Shown piece after piece: positions 36,209 through 45,183 of a DNA stretch of 64,000 bases; the first letter of the stretch is position 1; every line of letters starts with the position of its first letter. Source of the DNA: Sulfitobacter undariae (GTDB lineage Bacteria > Pseudomonadota > Alphaproteobacteria > Rhodobacterales > Rhodobacteraceae); the NCBI RefSeq assembly GCF_014196805.1, contig NZ_JACIEI010000002.1, positions 62,001 to 126,000 on the forward strand, given 5' to 3'. The position numbers were made by a program, and so were the translations under genes. The notes below the pieces were generated by a model. It was not told the origin of the DNA and searched no databases. It worked only from the letters and a program-made list of their open reading frames with translations.

Positions 36209-37141
36209 ATGCCCCCAATCCTTAATGTAACAGACTTGCGTAAATCCTATCCAGACGGGTTTGAGGCGCTTAAAGGGATCGATCTGCAAATTGATGCAGG
36301 TGAAATCCTTGCCTTGCTTGGCCCCAATGGGGCGGGAAAAACGACCTTGATTTCAACGATTTGTGGCATCGCGACGGCCACCTCTGGAACCGTGACTGTC
36401 GGCGGGCACGATACGATCAAGGATTTCCGCGCTGCGCGGGCGATGATCGGTTTGGTGCCGCAAGAAATCAATCTGGAACCCTTTGAGAAAGTGATCAGCA
36501 CAGTTAATTTCTCACGCGGGCTGTTTGGCAAACCTGCCAATCCTGCGTTGATCGAAAAAATTCTGCGCCAGCTTTCGCTTTGGGATAAGCGCGATAGCCA
36601 AATTCGGGCATTGTCAGGCGGCATGAAACGCCGTGTGTTGATTGCCAAAGCGCTTAGCCATGAGCCGCGTGTGCTGTTTCTGGATGAACCCACTGCCGGT
36701 GTCGACGTAGAGCTGCGCCGCGACATGTGGGAGATTGTCGCCGATTTGAAACGGGACGGTGTCACGATCATTCTGACAACACATTACATTGAAGAAGCCG
36801 AAGCAATCGCTGACCGCATCGGTGTGATCGCAGATGGTAAAATTCTGTTGGTCGAGGATAAGGCCAAGCTGATGGCGCGGATGGGCAAGAAGGAGCTTGA
36901 GGTTCAGCTGTCCCAACCGATCACTGAAATCCCTGCTAGCCTTGTTTCGGATCGGTTGCGCCTCTCTGATGACGGCACTGCCTTGATCTATAGCTATGAC
37001 ACACAGAGCGAGCGGACGGGGATCACCACACTGCTATCAGATGTGGCTGCTGCTGGTTTGGTTTTGCGCGATGTGGTGACACGACAATCAAGCCTTGAAG
37101 ATGTTTTTGTGGACCTCGTCCATGAGGGGGAAACACGATGA
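36209..37141 (+). CDS. ABC-2 type exporter ATPase
   Basis: The 310-residue ATPase has Walker [10 protein letters not shown], signature LSGGMKRRV, Walker [12 protein letters not shown] and TTHYIEEAE. It then has a C-terminal extension of some 90 residues typical of the CcmA/YadG class. The ATG at 36209 follows CCGGAG. The stop overlaps the permease start (ATGA). Together they form a YadGH-like exporter whose cargo is unknown. Confidence 0.92.
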   Translation: MPPILNVTDLRKSYPDGFEALKGIDLQIDAGEILALLGPNGAGKTTLISTICGIATATSGTVTVGGHDTIKDFRAARAMIGLVPQEINLEPFEKVISTVNFSRGLFGKPANPALIEKILRQLSLWDKRDSQIRALSGGMKRRVLIAKALSHEPRVLFLDEPTAGVDVELRRDMWEIVADLKRDGVTIILTTHYIEEAEAIADRIGVIADGKILLVEDKAKLMARMGKKELEVQLSQPITEIPASLVSDRLRLSDDGTALIYSYDTQSERTGITTLLSDVAAAGLVLRDVVTRQSSLEDVFVDLVHEGETR

Positions 37142-37899
37142 ACTGGATCGCCGTAAAATCAATCTACATCTATGAGATGACGCGGTTTTTCCGCACACTC
37201 ACGCAGAGCTTCATCTCCCCTGTGCTGTCAACATCGCTCTATTTTGTGGTGTTCGGCGCAGCCATCGGCAGCCGCATCCAAGAGGTCGAAGGTGTGAGCT
37301 ATGCATCTTTCATCGTGCCGGGCTTGATTATGCTGAGCGTGATCACGCAGGGGATCTCTAACGCCAGCTTTGGCATTTATTTTCCGAAATTCATCGGGAC
37401 GATATTTGAAATGCTCTCGGCACCCGTGAGCTTTCTTGAAATTGTCATGGGCTATGTCGGGGCAGCGGCCAGCAAAGCGTTGTTCATTGGTCTGGTCATT
37501 CTTGGCACTGCCTATCTATTTGTCGATTTTGAAATACAGCATCCCTTTGCTATGGTCGGCTTTTTGGTACTGACCTGCATCAGTTTTTCGCTGATGGGGT
37601 TCATCATCGGCATCTGGGCAGGCAGTTTTGAGCAGTTGCAACTGGTGCCATTGCTGATCATCACGCCACTGGTTTTCCTTGGCGGCTCTTTCTATTCAAT
37701 CTCGATGTTGCCACCCGTTTGGCAAATAATCTCGCATTTTAACCCTGTCGTATACCTGATCTCGGGTTTCCGCTGGTCGTTTTTTGGTGCGGCCGATGTG
37801 CCAATCGGGCTGAGCCTGCTGGCCATTGCGGGTTTTACGGCGCTCTGCCTGTCCGTTATTTGGTGGATATTCAAAACAGGGTGGCGCATCCGGCAATAA
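37138..37899 (+). CDS. ABC-2 type exporter permease, YadH-like
   Basis: The 253-residue membrane protein has six helices, with the conserved [12 protein letters not shown] segment and [12 protein letters not shown] before the last helices, both typical of the YadH/NodJ group. It works with the ATPase encoded just upstream. An SppA-like peptidase begins 49 bases after its stop and may be co-transcribed. Confidence 0.9.
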   Translation: MNWIAVKSIYIYEMTRFFRTLTQSFISPVLSTSLYFVVFGAAIGSRIQEVEGVSYASFIVPGLIMLSVITQGISNASFGIYFPKFIGTIFEMLSAPVSFLEIVMGYVGAAASKALFIGLVILGTAYLFVDFEIQHPFAMVGFLVLTCISFSLMGFIIGIWAGSFEQLQLVPLLIITPLVFLGGSFYSISMLPPVWQIISHFNPVVYLISGFRWSFFGAADVPIGLSLLAIAGFTALCLSVIWWIFKTGWRIRQ

Positions 37900-37948
37900 T
37901 CTTTGTGTGCGCCTTGTTGCCAGCGGTCTGCGACTTTACATGGAGTGT

Positions 37949-38746
37949 ATGAAACAATGGCTCCCCTTTTTGAAAAGCGATCCGACTGTTGCCGTGATAC
38001 GGCTGTCGGGAATGATCAGTACATCCGGTCGCGGTGCACTGAATGACCAAGGGCTTGCCCCGCTGATTGAAAGGGCCTTTACCAAAGGTAAACCCGTTGC
38101 GGTGGCGCTTGAGGTGAACTCGCCCGGAGGCAGCCCAGTGCAATCGTCGTTGATCGGGGCGCGGATCAGGCGGTTGGCCGACGAAAAAAACATCCCCGTG
38201 ATTGCCTTTGTCGAAGATGTTGCCGCCTCTGGTGGCTATTGGCTGGCAGCGGCAGCGGATGAGATTTACGCAGATACATCGTCGGTGGTTGGGTCAATCG
38301 GGGTGATCTCTGCTGGGTTTGGCCTGCATGAGTTGATGGCGAAAAACGGTGTTGAACGGCGCGTGTATACGGCTGGTAATTCCAAATCCATGTTGGACCC
38401 GTTTCGCCCTGAAAAACCCGAAGATGTCGCACGGCTTAAAGAGCTTCTGGAAGATATTCATGTCAATTTCAAAGAGCACGTGATGGCGCGCCGCGAAGGC
38501 AAGCTGTCGTTGGAGCGTGATCTGTTCACTGGTGAAATCTGGCTGGCGCGCAAAGCGATCGAAGTTGGGCTGATCGACGGGATCGGGCATCTGGTGCCGT
38601 ATTTAGAAGACCGATTTGGTAAGAAGGTAAAGCTACGCCGTTACGGAGCTAAAAAGGGCCTTCTGAGCCGCTTTGGCGCGCAGATTGTAGGCGATGCACT
38701 GCATGGTGTCGAAGAACGTGCGCAATTTGCGCGGTTCGGGTTGTGA
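37949..38746 (+). CDS. S49 family peptidase, SppA-like
   Basis: This is a short-form signal peptide peptidase of 265 residues. The catalytic serine lies in DVAASGGYWLAAAADEI and the lysine general base in ARREGKLSLERDLFTG, with LEVNSPGGSP forming part of the active site. Only one S49 domain is present, unlike E. coli SppA, and there is no obvious N-terminal membrane helix in this start, although one is common. The ATG at 37949 follows GGAG closely; an ATG nine bases upstream is an alternative. It probably clears cut signal peptides or membrane protein fragments. Confidence 0.88.
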   Translation: MKQWLPFLKSDPTVAVIRLSGMISTSGRGALNDQGLAPLIERAFTKGKPVAVALEVNSPGGSPVQSSLIGARIRRLADEKNIPVIAFVEDVAASGGYWLAAAADEIYADTSSVVGSIGVISAGFGLHELMAKNGVERRVYTAGNSKSMLDPFRPEKPEDVARLKELLEDIHVNFKEHVMARREGKLSLERDLFTGEIWLARKAIEVGLIDGIGHLVPYLEDRFGKKVKLRRYGAKKGLLSRFGAQIVGDALHGVEERAQFARFGL

Positions 38747-38747
38747 T

Positions 38748-38915
38748 ATGATCCTCAAGATTGTTGCCCTGTTTTTGGTATTTATCGGCGTTCTGGGGTG
38801 GTTTGGTAAAATGCACTGGCTTGGGGCTAAATCCCTGACCCAGCGAAAATGTAACAGCTGCGGTCGCTACCGCATCGGAAAAGGGCCATGCGCCTGTGGA
38901 GGAAAACGGGGATGA
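38748..38915 (+). CDS. Small membrane protein with zinc-ribbon-like cysteines
   Basis: The 55-residue protein has an N-terminal membrane helix (about 3-19) and a C-terminal part with C-x2-C (KCNSCGR) and C-x-C (PCACGG) pairs that could hold one zinc. It starts one base after the peptidase stop and overlaps the antiporter start by ATGA, so it is well coupled in the operon. Its function is unknown. Confidence 0.7.
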   Translation: MILKIVALFLVFIGVLGWFGKMHWLGAKSLTQRKCNSCGRYRIGKGPCACGGKRG

Positions 38916-39874
38916 TCACTGCTTGGCTGTTGTCGGGTCTTGGCTTGCTAATTTTGTTGCTGGCGGGGGATGCGTTGGTAAAAGGTGCGGTGAACCTGAG
39001 CCTGAGGATCGGTATTCCTGCGCTGATCGTCAGCCTGACCATCGTTGCGTTTGGCACCTCTGCGCCCGAACTTTTGATTTCGGTCAAAGCGGTTTCGGAC
39101 AATCTGCCGGGTATTGCGCTGGGTAATGTGGTGGGGTCGAATACGGCCAATATCCTGTTGGTGCTGGGTATCCCCGCTTTGATGGCGACGATGCACACCT
39201 CAGAATGCGACACGCGAAAATCGTTCAACCAAATGATTGCAGCGACCATATTGTTTATTGGCTTGGCCTTTCGCGGTGTGTTTGACTGGGTTGCGTCAGT
39301 GGTGATGCTTTTGGTCCTTGCTGTGATCCTTATTGATGCGGCACGTGACGCGCTGGCGCATAAAAAGGGCGATGCTACCTGTGCCGCAGTGGGCGAAGAC
39401 GATCTGGAAGGCGTTGACCCGGATATGCCCAGCTGGCGCATAGCTTTGTTCTTGCTACTTGGGCTGATTGGCCTGCCTTTGGGGGCGTCCTTGCTGGTGG
39501 ATAACGCCACGGTCATTGCCAAAGCGTTTGGCATCAGTGACACGGTGATCGGCCTGACGTTGGTGGCGGTCGGGACTTCTTTGCCTGAATTGGCTACAAC
39601 TGTTGTTGCTGCTTTGCGGCGTCAGGCGGATGTGGCGCTGGGCAACGTTATCGGGTCCAACATGTTCAATCTGCTAGCAATCATCGGTATTGCAGGGTTC
39701 ATCGGGCCAATCGAAGTTGATCCGGAGTTCTTGCAATTTGACCTATGGGTCATGTTGGCGGCGTCTTTGATGCTGATCCCTTTTGTTTATCTGGGGAAAA
39801 ATATCACCCGCCTCTGGGGGATCGGGCTGAGCACTCTATACGCCATCTATCTGGTTGTTGTTTTAGTTGGCTAA
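38912..39874 (+). CDS. Calcium/sodium antiporter, CaCA family
   Basis: This is a cation antiporter of the YrbG/CaCA family, 320 residues and about ten helices. The two inverted alpha repeats are clear: VAFGTSAPELLISVKA with VVGSNTANILLVLG, and VAVGTSLPELATTVVA with VIGSNMFNLLAIIG. The ATG at 38912 follows GAGGA; the frame is open upstream. It exchanges calcium or another divalent ion for sodium across the inner membrane. Its stop is 10 bases from the next gene. Confidence 0.92.
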   Translation: MITAWLLSGLGLLILLLAGDALVKGAVNLSLRIGIPALIVSLTIVAFGTSAPELLISVKAVSDNLPGIALGNVVGSNTANILLVLGIPALMATMHTSECDTRKSFNQMIAATILFIGLAFRGVFDWVASVVMLLVLAVILIDAARDALAHKKGDATCAAVGEDDLEGVDPDMPSWRIALFLLLGLIGLPLGASLLVDNATVIAKAFGISDTVIGLTLVAVGTSLPELATTVVAALRRQADVALGNVIGSNMFNLLAIIGIAGFIGPIEVDPEFLQFDLWVMLAASLMLIPFVYLGKNITRLWGIGLSTLYAIYLVVVLVG

Positions 39875-39884
39875 GGAGGCTTCT

Positions 39885-40664
39885 ATGAAGCGCGCATTAG
39901 TGACCGGTGCAGGCAAGCGGCTGGGCCGCGCTATGGCGCTTTATCTGGGCGACCGTGGTTTTGATGTGGCCATTCATTACGCCACTTCACAAGACGAAGC
40001 CGCGGAAGTCGTGAAGCTGATCCATGCAAAGGGGCAGCAGGCGGTTGCGATACAAGCAGATCTGCTTGAATTGGATGCGATGGAGGGGCTTCTACCCGCT
40101 GCTGCAAATGCGCTGGGCGGTCCTATCACCTGCTTGGTTAACAATGCTTCGATATTTGAATATGATTCAGTTCTTAGCGCCACGCGGAGCAGTTGGGACC
40201 GTCACATGAACTCAAACCTGCGTGCGCCTTTTGTCCTGACACAAGCCATGGCCGCGCAGGGCTTGCAGGCGGTGCAGGATGAGGCAGGGGAGCCGGTTTC
40301 TTCGGGTTTGGTCGTCAATATGCTCGACCAGCGCGTGCGCAAGTTGACACCTGAATTCATGACATACACGCTTGCGAAAATGGGGATGTGGGCGATGACA
40401 CAAACCACAGCACAGGCGCTGGCCCCCCATATGCGTGTTAACGCAATCGGCCCCGGACCGACGTTACAAGGCAGCCGCCAATCGCAAGCGCATTTTGAGG
40501 GGCAAAGGGCCGCTACAATCCTGAAACGGGGTGCCAATGCAAGCGATGTCACCGCAGCGCTAGGCTATTTTCTGGACGCACCTGCAGTCACGGGACAATT
40601 GCTCTGTGTGGACGGGGGGCAGCACCTTGGGTGGCAGACGCCTGATGTCTTGGGGGTAGAGTAA
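39885..40664 (+). CDS. Short-chain reductase, FolM/pteridine-reductase-like
   Basis: This SDR enzyme has 259 residues, with the NAD(P) motif TGAGKRLGRA, NNASIFEYD, and a YTLAK active site. The NNASIF and AIGPGPTL segments are typical of the FolM (dihydromonapterin/dihydrofolate reductase) and pteridine reductase group, where a pterin is reduced with NADPH. The ATG at 39885 follows AAGGAGG; the upstream frame overlaps the antiporter. The substrate assignment is by resemblance only. Confidence 0.82.
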   Translation: MKRALVTGAGKRLGRAMALYLGDRGFDVAIHYATSQDEAAEVVKLIHAKGQQAVAIQADLLELDAMEGLLPAAANALGGPITCLVNNASIFEYDSVLSATRSSWDRHMNSNLRAPFVLTQAMAAQGLQAVQDEAGEPVSSGLVVNMLDQRVRKLTPEFMTYTLAKMGMWAMTQTTAQALAPHMRVNAIGPGPTLQGSRQSQAHFEGQRAATILKRGANASDVTAALGYFLDAPAVTGQLLCVDGGQHLGWQTPDVLGVE

Positions 40665-40948
40665 GGCGCGACCTACGAGAGTTTTGCACCTAAGGTGAGT
40701 TTACAGCCTTTGGGGGCACATAAAGAGGCCGTAATATGCTATTTTACATAGCTGAAATAAAAATATCCAATTAAATCAGTATGATGTGGATGTGCCTAAA
40801 AATTGAACAAATTGACGAAGCAGTTAAAATGTAACGAAAAAACACGAGTATACGAAAGTTATCATCAGAGTTATCCACAGGATAAGTGGACAGGTTTGTG
40901 GTTGCCGTTCGGTTGTAAGTGTGGGCGAAAAGGAAGAATCGGGAAACA
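40665..40948. other. AT-rich gap before uvrC with DnaA-box-like sites
   Basis: This 284-base gap is clearly AT-rich for the window. It contains TTATCCACA (40871-40879), a perfect DnaA-box consensus, and a weaker TTATCATCA 12 bases upstream (40859-40867). A sequence matching the alphaproteobacterial LexA box is not present. The gap must also hold the uvrC promoter, which I cannot define. Confidence 0.5.
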
Positions 40949-42814
40949 ATGCCAGATCGCGAAAACATCCCTTTAACAGGCTATGACCGTATTCAGAGTT
41001 ATCTGAACACGATTGATGGCTCACCGGGTGTTTACCGGATGCTAGATAGCGAAAGTCGCGTTTTATACGTGGGCAAGGCCCGCAACCTGCGTGCCCGCGT
41101 TAGCAACTATGCGCGGCCCAATGGGCATAGCCCGCGTATTGCGCGGATGATCGAAAATACGGCATCGATGATGTTTCTGACAACCAAGACCGAAACAGAA
41201 GCACTGCTTTTGGAACACAACCTGATCAAGCAGCTCAAGCCAAAATACAATGTGATCTTGAGGGACGATAAGAGTTTTCCCAGTATCGTCGTCACCACTC
41301 AGGACGACTATCCATTGGTGAAGAAACATCGCGGTGCGAAAAAGGAAAAAGGGGCGTATTATGGCCCTTTCGCGAGCGGCGGGGCGGTGACAAGAACGTT
41401 GCACCAACTACAGCGGATTTTTCTGCTCAGAGATTGTAGCAACGCGGTATTTGCGGGCCGTACACGCCCCTGTTTGCAATATCAAATCAAACGCTGTTCT
41501 GCCCCCTGCGTAGGGAAAATCAGCCAAGAAGAGTACAAACAGACTGTAGATGACGCGCGGCAGTTTTTGGCAGGCAAGACCACGGGTATCCAGACGCGGC
41601 TTGCCAGTGAAATGATGGCCGCATCTGAAGAAATGGAATTTGAACGGGCTGCTGCGCTGCGTGACCGGATCAAGGCGCTGACGCAAGTTCAGACGGCGCA
41701 GGGCATCAACCCGAAAGGCGTGACTGAAGCCGATATCATTGGGCTGCATATGGCAGACGGACAGGCCTGCGTTCAGGTGTTTTTCATCCGTTCGGGCCAG
41801 AATTGGGGCAACCACGACTATTACCCACGGCTTAGCGCGGATGTCGAAGCACCCGAGGTGCTGGAAGCCTTCATCGGGCAGTTCTATGATCAGCGCGATC
41901 CCCCACGCCAGTTGATCCTGAGCCATGAGATTGAAAACCCTGATTTAATGGCAGGGGCGCTTGCCAGTAAAATTGACCGTAAAGTTGAAATACTGGTGCC
42001 CCAGCGCGGGGAGAAGGCTGAACTGGTGGAGGGGGCGCTGCGCAACGCGCGTGAAAGCCTCGCCCGTAAGATGGCCGAAAGCGCGACACAGGCCAAGTTG
42101 CTGAAAGGGCTGGCAGAGGTATTCGATCTGCCCCAAGTACCTGCGCGGATCGAAATCTATGACAACTCCCATATTCAGGGGGCTTTTGCTGTGGGTGCGA
42201 TGGTTGTCGCAGGGCAAGAGGGGATGATGAAAAACCAATACCGCAAATTCAACATTCGGGGCGAAGACCTGACGCCCGGTGATGACTTTGGCATGATGAA
42301 AGAAGTACTCACGCGGCGCTTTAAGCGGCTGATCAAGGAAGACCCCGAGCGCAAAGAGGGTCATTGGCCTGATCTACTGCTGATCGATGGCGGCGCGGGG
42401 CAGGTCAGTGCTGTGCGTGACATTATGCGCGAATTTGGTGTTGAGGATATTCCGATGGTCGGTGTGGCCAAAGGGGTGGACCGTGATGCAGGGAAAGAAG
42501 AGTTCTACCGCACGGGCAAACCTGTGATGGCGTTGCGGCACAATGATCCGGTTCTCTATTTCATCCAGCGCATGCGAGACGAAGCCCACCGCTTTGCGAT
42601 TGGAACGCACCGTGCCAAACGCGCAAAAGCTGTTGGTGCTACGCCGTTGGACGATGTGCCGGGGGTAGGGGCGGCGCGCAAGCGGGCGTTGCTGGTGCAT
42701 TTTGGCTCAGCCAAAGCGGTGAGTCGTGCCAACCTGAATGACCTGAAGGCCGTGGAGGGGGTATCGGGGGCATTGGCCGAAACGATCTATGGCTATTTTC
42801 ACGAAAAAGGATAG
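40949..42814 (+). CDS. uvrC: Excinuclease ABC subunit C
   Basis: UvrC makes the two cuts on either side of damaged DNA in nucleotide excision repair. The 621-residue protein has the GIY-YIG nuclease (GVYRM, YVGKARNLRARV), a UVR motif (MEFERAAALRDRIKAL) that contacts UvrB, the RNase-H-like C-terminal nuclease (EIYDNSHIQG and the LLIDGGAGQ region) and a helix-hairpin-helix end (VPGVGAARKRALL). The ATG at 40949 follows AGGAAG; an upstream ATG at 40919 is less likely. Confidence 0.96.
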   Translation: MPDRENIPLTGYDRIQSYLNTIDGSPGVYRMLDSESRVLYVGKARNLRARVSNYARPNGHSPRIARMIENTASMMFLTTKTETEALLLEHNLIKQLKPKYNVILRDDKSFPSIVVTTQDDYPLVKKHRGAKKEKGAYYGPFASGGAVTRTLHQLQRIFLLRDCSNAVFAGRTRPCLQYQIKRCSAPCVGKISQEEYKQTVDDARQFLAGKTTGIQTRLASEMMAASEEMEFERAAALRDRIKALTQVQTAQGINPKGVTEADIIGLHMADGQACVQVFFIRSGQNWGNHDYYPRLSADVEAPEVLEAFIGQFYDQRDPPRQLILSHEIENPDLMAGALASKIDRKVEILVPQRGEKAELVEGALRNARESLARKMAESATQAKLLKGLAEVFDLPQVPARIEIYDNSHIQGAFAVGAMVVAGQEGMMKNQYRKFNIRGEDLTPGDDFGMMKEVLTRRFKRLIKEDPERKEGHWPDLLLIDGGAGQVSAVRDIMREFGVEDIPMVGVAKGVDRDAGKEEFYRTGKPVMALRHNDPVLYFIQRMRDEAHRFAIGTHRAKRAKAVGATPLDDVPGVGAARKRALLVHFGSAKAVSRANLNDLKAVEGVSGALAETIYGYFHEKG

Positions 42815-42962
42815 TACCGCGTAAGGCCTTGGTTTTCATGAAGCATATGAAACTGGGTTTTAGAATGAAACGAAGAAGCAAGACGGCGCTTTTTATGTGA
42901 AGCTGTGTAGCGGGCAACTGTTCATGCTTTTACGTTAATGTTGCACAGTGTAGGGTGATGGA

Positions 42963-43628
42963 ATGAAGTGGAACTTACCAAATATCCTGACCGTCATTCG
43001 CTTGGCCGCAGCACCTGCTGTCGCGGTGATGTTTTTGTATTTCACGCGGCCCTACGCCGATTGGTTTGCGTTGATCTTATTCGTGTCGGCTGCGGCAACC
43101 GATTGGATCGACGGCTATCTGGCACGGGCATGGAAGCAAGAAACCAAGCTGGGCGCGATGCTGGACCCAATCGCGGATAAGGCGATGGTGGTGATCGCAC
43201 TGATGGTCATTATCGGCTTTTCCAGTTGGTCACCTACGCTGGTTTTACCTGCCACAGTGATCTTGTTTCGCGAGGTTTTTGTCTCGGGACTGCGGGAATA
43301 TCTGGGGGATACGGCGGGTACGTTGAAGGTTACGAAACTTGCAAAGTGGAAAACCACCCTTCAGATGACAGCAATTGCTGTGTTGTTCAGCCAAGGTGTG
43401 TTTGAACATTACCTTGGTATGACGATCTATGGGATGGATGATGCTTTGGTTGCTGCCATTTTGAATGGCACCGAAGAAGACATTCTGGGCCTAGCTTGGA
43501 AAGCTATGGCGATGGAATGGTCTGGCCTGATCGGGCATTGGTTGCTGTGGGGGGCTGCGGCGCTGACAGCAATCACGGGTTGGGATTACCTGATGAAAGC
43601 AATGCCCTTTCTCAAGGAGGGACGTTGA
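42963..43628 (+). CDS. pgsA: CDP-diacylglycerol-glycerol-3-phosphate 3-phosphatidyltransferase
   Basis: PgsA makes phosphatidylglycerol phosphate in the inner membrane. The 221-residue protein has the CDP-alcohol phosphotransferase motif DWIDGYLAR...GAMLDPIADK and several helices. Near residue 170 an acidic stretch (NGTEEDILG) enlarges the loop between the last helices. The stop overlaps the moaD start (TGATG). Confidence 0.93.
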   Translation: MKWNLPNILTVIRLAAAPAVAVMFLYFTRPYADWFALILFVSAAATDWIDGYLARAWKQETKLGAMLDPIADKAMVVIALMVIIGFSSWSPTLVLPATVILFREVFVSGLREYLGDTAGTLKVTKLAKWKTTLQMTAIAVLFSQGVFEHYLGMTIYGMDDALVAAILNGTEEDILGLAWKAMAMEWSGLIGHWLLWGAAALTAITGWDYLMKAMPFLKEGR

Positions 43629-43873
43629 TGGATGTGTTGTATTTCGCTTGGGTTCGTGAGCGGATCGGGGTGCCGCGCGAAGTTGTTGAGACGTCGGCGG
43701 CAACGGTCATGGAGCTGGTAGAAGAACTGCGCGCCCGAGAAGAACGCTACGCGGTTGCGTTTGAGGATATAAGCGCGCTGCGCGTTGCATTGGATCAAGA
43801 ACTCTCCGAGTTCGATGCACCGCTTGCCGGTGTGCGGGAAGTGGCATTTTTTCCGCCAATGACAGGCGGCTAA
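43628..43873 (+). CDS. moaD: Molybdopterin synthase small subunit
   Basis: MoaD is the ubiquitin-like sulfur carrier of molybdopterin synthase. The 81-residue protein ends in the Gly-Gly tail that is thiocarboxylated, after the FFPPMTGG segment. The ATG at 43628 is set by the pgsA overlap, and the start DVLYFAWVRERIG is typical. moaE begins one base after its stop. Confidence 0.95.
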   Translation: MDVLYFAWVRERIGVPREVVETSAATVMELVEELRAREERYAVAFEDISALRVALDQELSEFDAPLAGVREVAFFPPMTGG

Positions 43874-43874
43874 G

Positions 43875-44318
43875 ATGCGGATTTCGGTACAAGAGCAGGC
43901 TTTTGATCCCGGGGCAGAGCTGACTTCTTTCTCGGCAGGGCATCGAAATTTGGGGGCGGTTGTCACCTTTACCGGTATCGTGCGTGATCTGGCTGATGGT
44001 TCGATGGACGTCATGGAAATTGAACATTATCCTGGCATGACCGAGAAAGCGATCACTGCGATTGCACAGGACGCGATGGCACGTTTCCGGCTGGGCGATG
44101 TGTTGGTGATCCATCGCTATGGGCGGTTGCATCCTAGCGATATGATTATGATGGTTGCTACAGCGGCCCGACACCGCAAGGATGCTTTTGACGCTGCAAG
44201 TTTCTTAATGGATTATTTAAAATCCCGCGCCCCTTTCTGGAAGCGTGAAGTCTCTTCAAAAGGGGCGGCATGGGTTGCTGCCACGGATGAAGACGAAGCG
44301 GCCTTGGAACGATGGTGA
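43875..44318 (+). CDS. moaE: Molybdopterin synthase catalytic subunit
   Basis: MoaE converts cyclic pyranopterin monophosphate to molybdopterin with sulfur from MoaD. The 147-residue protein has GAVVTFTGIVRD, EIEHYPGMTEKAI and the RHRKDAF and APFWKRE blocks that supply the catalytic lysine and arginine. A spacing of one base after moaD gives a 1:1 supply. Confidence 0.95.
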   Translation: MRISVQEQAFDPGAELTSFSAGHRNLGAVVTFTGIVRDLADGSMDVMEIEHYPGMTEKAITAIAQDAMARFRLGDVLVIHRYGRLHPSDMIMMVATAARHRKDAFDAASFLMDYLKSRAPFWKREVSSKGAAWVAATDEDEAALERW

Positions 44319-44398
44319 CGCTGGGGCGTTGATCCACATCAAGGTGGTAGATGCTGTAAATTGTTAGGCTGATGCCATCATTTACAGGAGGACGAAAT

Positions 44399-44845
44399 AT
44401 GTTCACTTCGATTGTTGTCGGTATCGACGGCTCTGACGCGTCAGAGCGCGCATTGATCATGGCATGTGGTATTGCCAATAAGTTCGATGCTGGTTTGGAA
44501 ATTGTTCACACCCCACGCGATGAAACGGTGACCTATGCGGCGGATGCGATTTCGGGTTTTTATATCGGACCCAATGTCGCACAGCAGGACATGTTGCTCG
44601 AAGCTGCGGAAAAGCTGTGTGAAAAAGCCTTGGCGATTGCCGCAACGGAGCGGGTGCAAAATGTTACGGCCCATGTCGGGCGTGGCGACCCCGGTAATGA
44701 CGTGTTGAACAGAGCCGAAGCCGTCTCAGCAGATTTGATTGTCACAGGTCGGCGTGGTCTGGGCGATTTCAGAGCATTGGTCTTGGGCAGTACGTCGCAC
44801 CAGATTGGCAAACATGCAAAATGCGCGTGTATGACTGTACCGTAA
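44399..44845 (+). CDS. Universal stress protein, UspA family
   Basis: The 148-residue protein has the Usp fold with ATP-binding GRRGLGDFRALVLGSTSHQI, matching the G-x2-G-x9-G-S pattern. It is expected to act in stress survival. The ATG at 44399 follows CAGGAGGA. The gene is convergent with the coiled-coil protein at 44857, with an 11-base gap. Confidence 0.88.
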   Translation: MFTSIVVGIDGSDASERALIMACGIANKFDAGLEIVHTPRDETVTYAADAISGFYIGPNVAQQDMLLEAAEKLCEKALAIAATERVQNVTAHVGRGDPGNDVLNRAEAVSADLIVTGRRGLGDFRALVLGSTSHQIGKHAKCACMTVP

Positions 44846-44856
44846 GCAAGCAGAGT

Positions 44857-45183
44857 TTAACCTGCCATCTGGCTCTCTATGTAGGCACGCATTTCCTCTG
44901 CCTCACGACGCGCGTCGCGTAGACCATCCATCGCGGCCCGCAATTCGGCTTCGGTTTGAGAGAGCTGGTTGGTCAACTCTGCCTCACGTTGTTGAAGATA
45001 CGTGATAGCTTGATCGCGGGTTTCTTCTGCTTCGTGAAGCTCTTGGCTCATCCGGTCCAGCTGGGCAACGTCGTCTGCGGCCACGCGTGTGAAGCGGTGC
45101 AAAAGCCAGTTGGCAAACCAGCCCATACAAAATGCGACAAACAGAATAATGGCTGTTGCGAGTTTAAATTGAAATCCGTTCAT
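44857..45183 (-). CDS. Membrane-anchored coiled-coil protein
   Basis: The 108-residue protein has an N-terminal membrane helix (about 7-28) followed by a long heptad-rich helix (about 35-108). Its start overlaps the stop of the OmpA-family gene by ATGA, so the two are co-translated. A partner role for the OmpA-like protein is likely but not shown. Confidence 0.7.
   Translation of the reverse strand: MNGFQFKLATAIILFVAFCMGWFANWLLHRFTRVAADDVAQLDRMSQELHEAEETRDQAITYLQQREAELTNQLSQTEAELRAAMDGLRDARREAEEMRAYIESQMAG

Noticed and set aside
40665-40948. SOS (LexA) box upstream of uvrC
   Set aside because: Neither GAAC-N7-GAAC nor GTTC-N7-GTTC occurs; the nearest match (GAACAAATTGACGAAG) has the wrong spacing.
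40665-40948. Chromosome origin
   Set aside because: Only one perfect and one weak DnaA box, and none of the usual origin neighbours are present.
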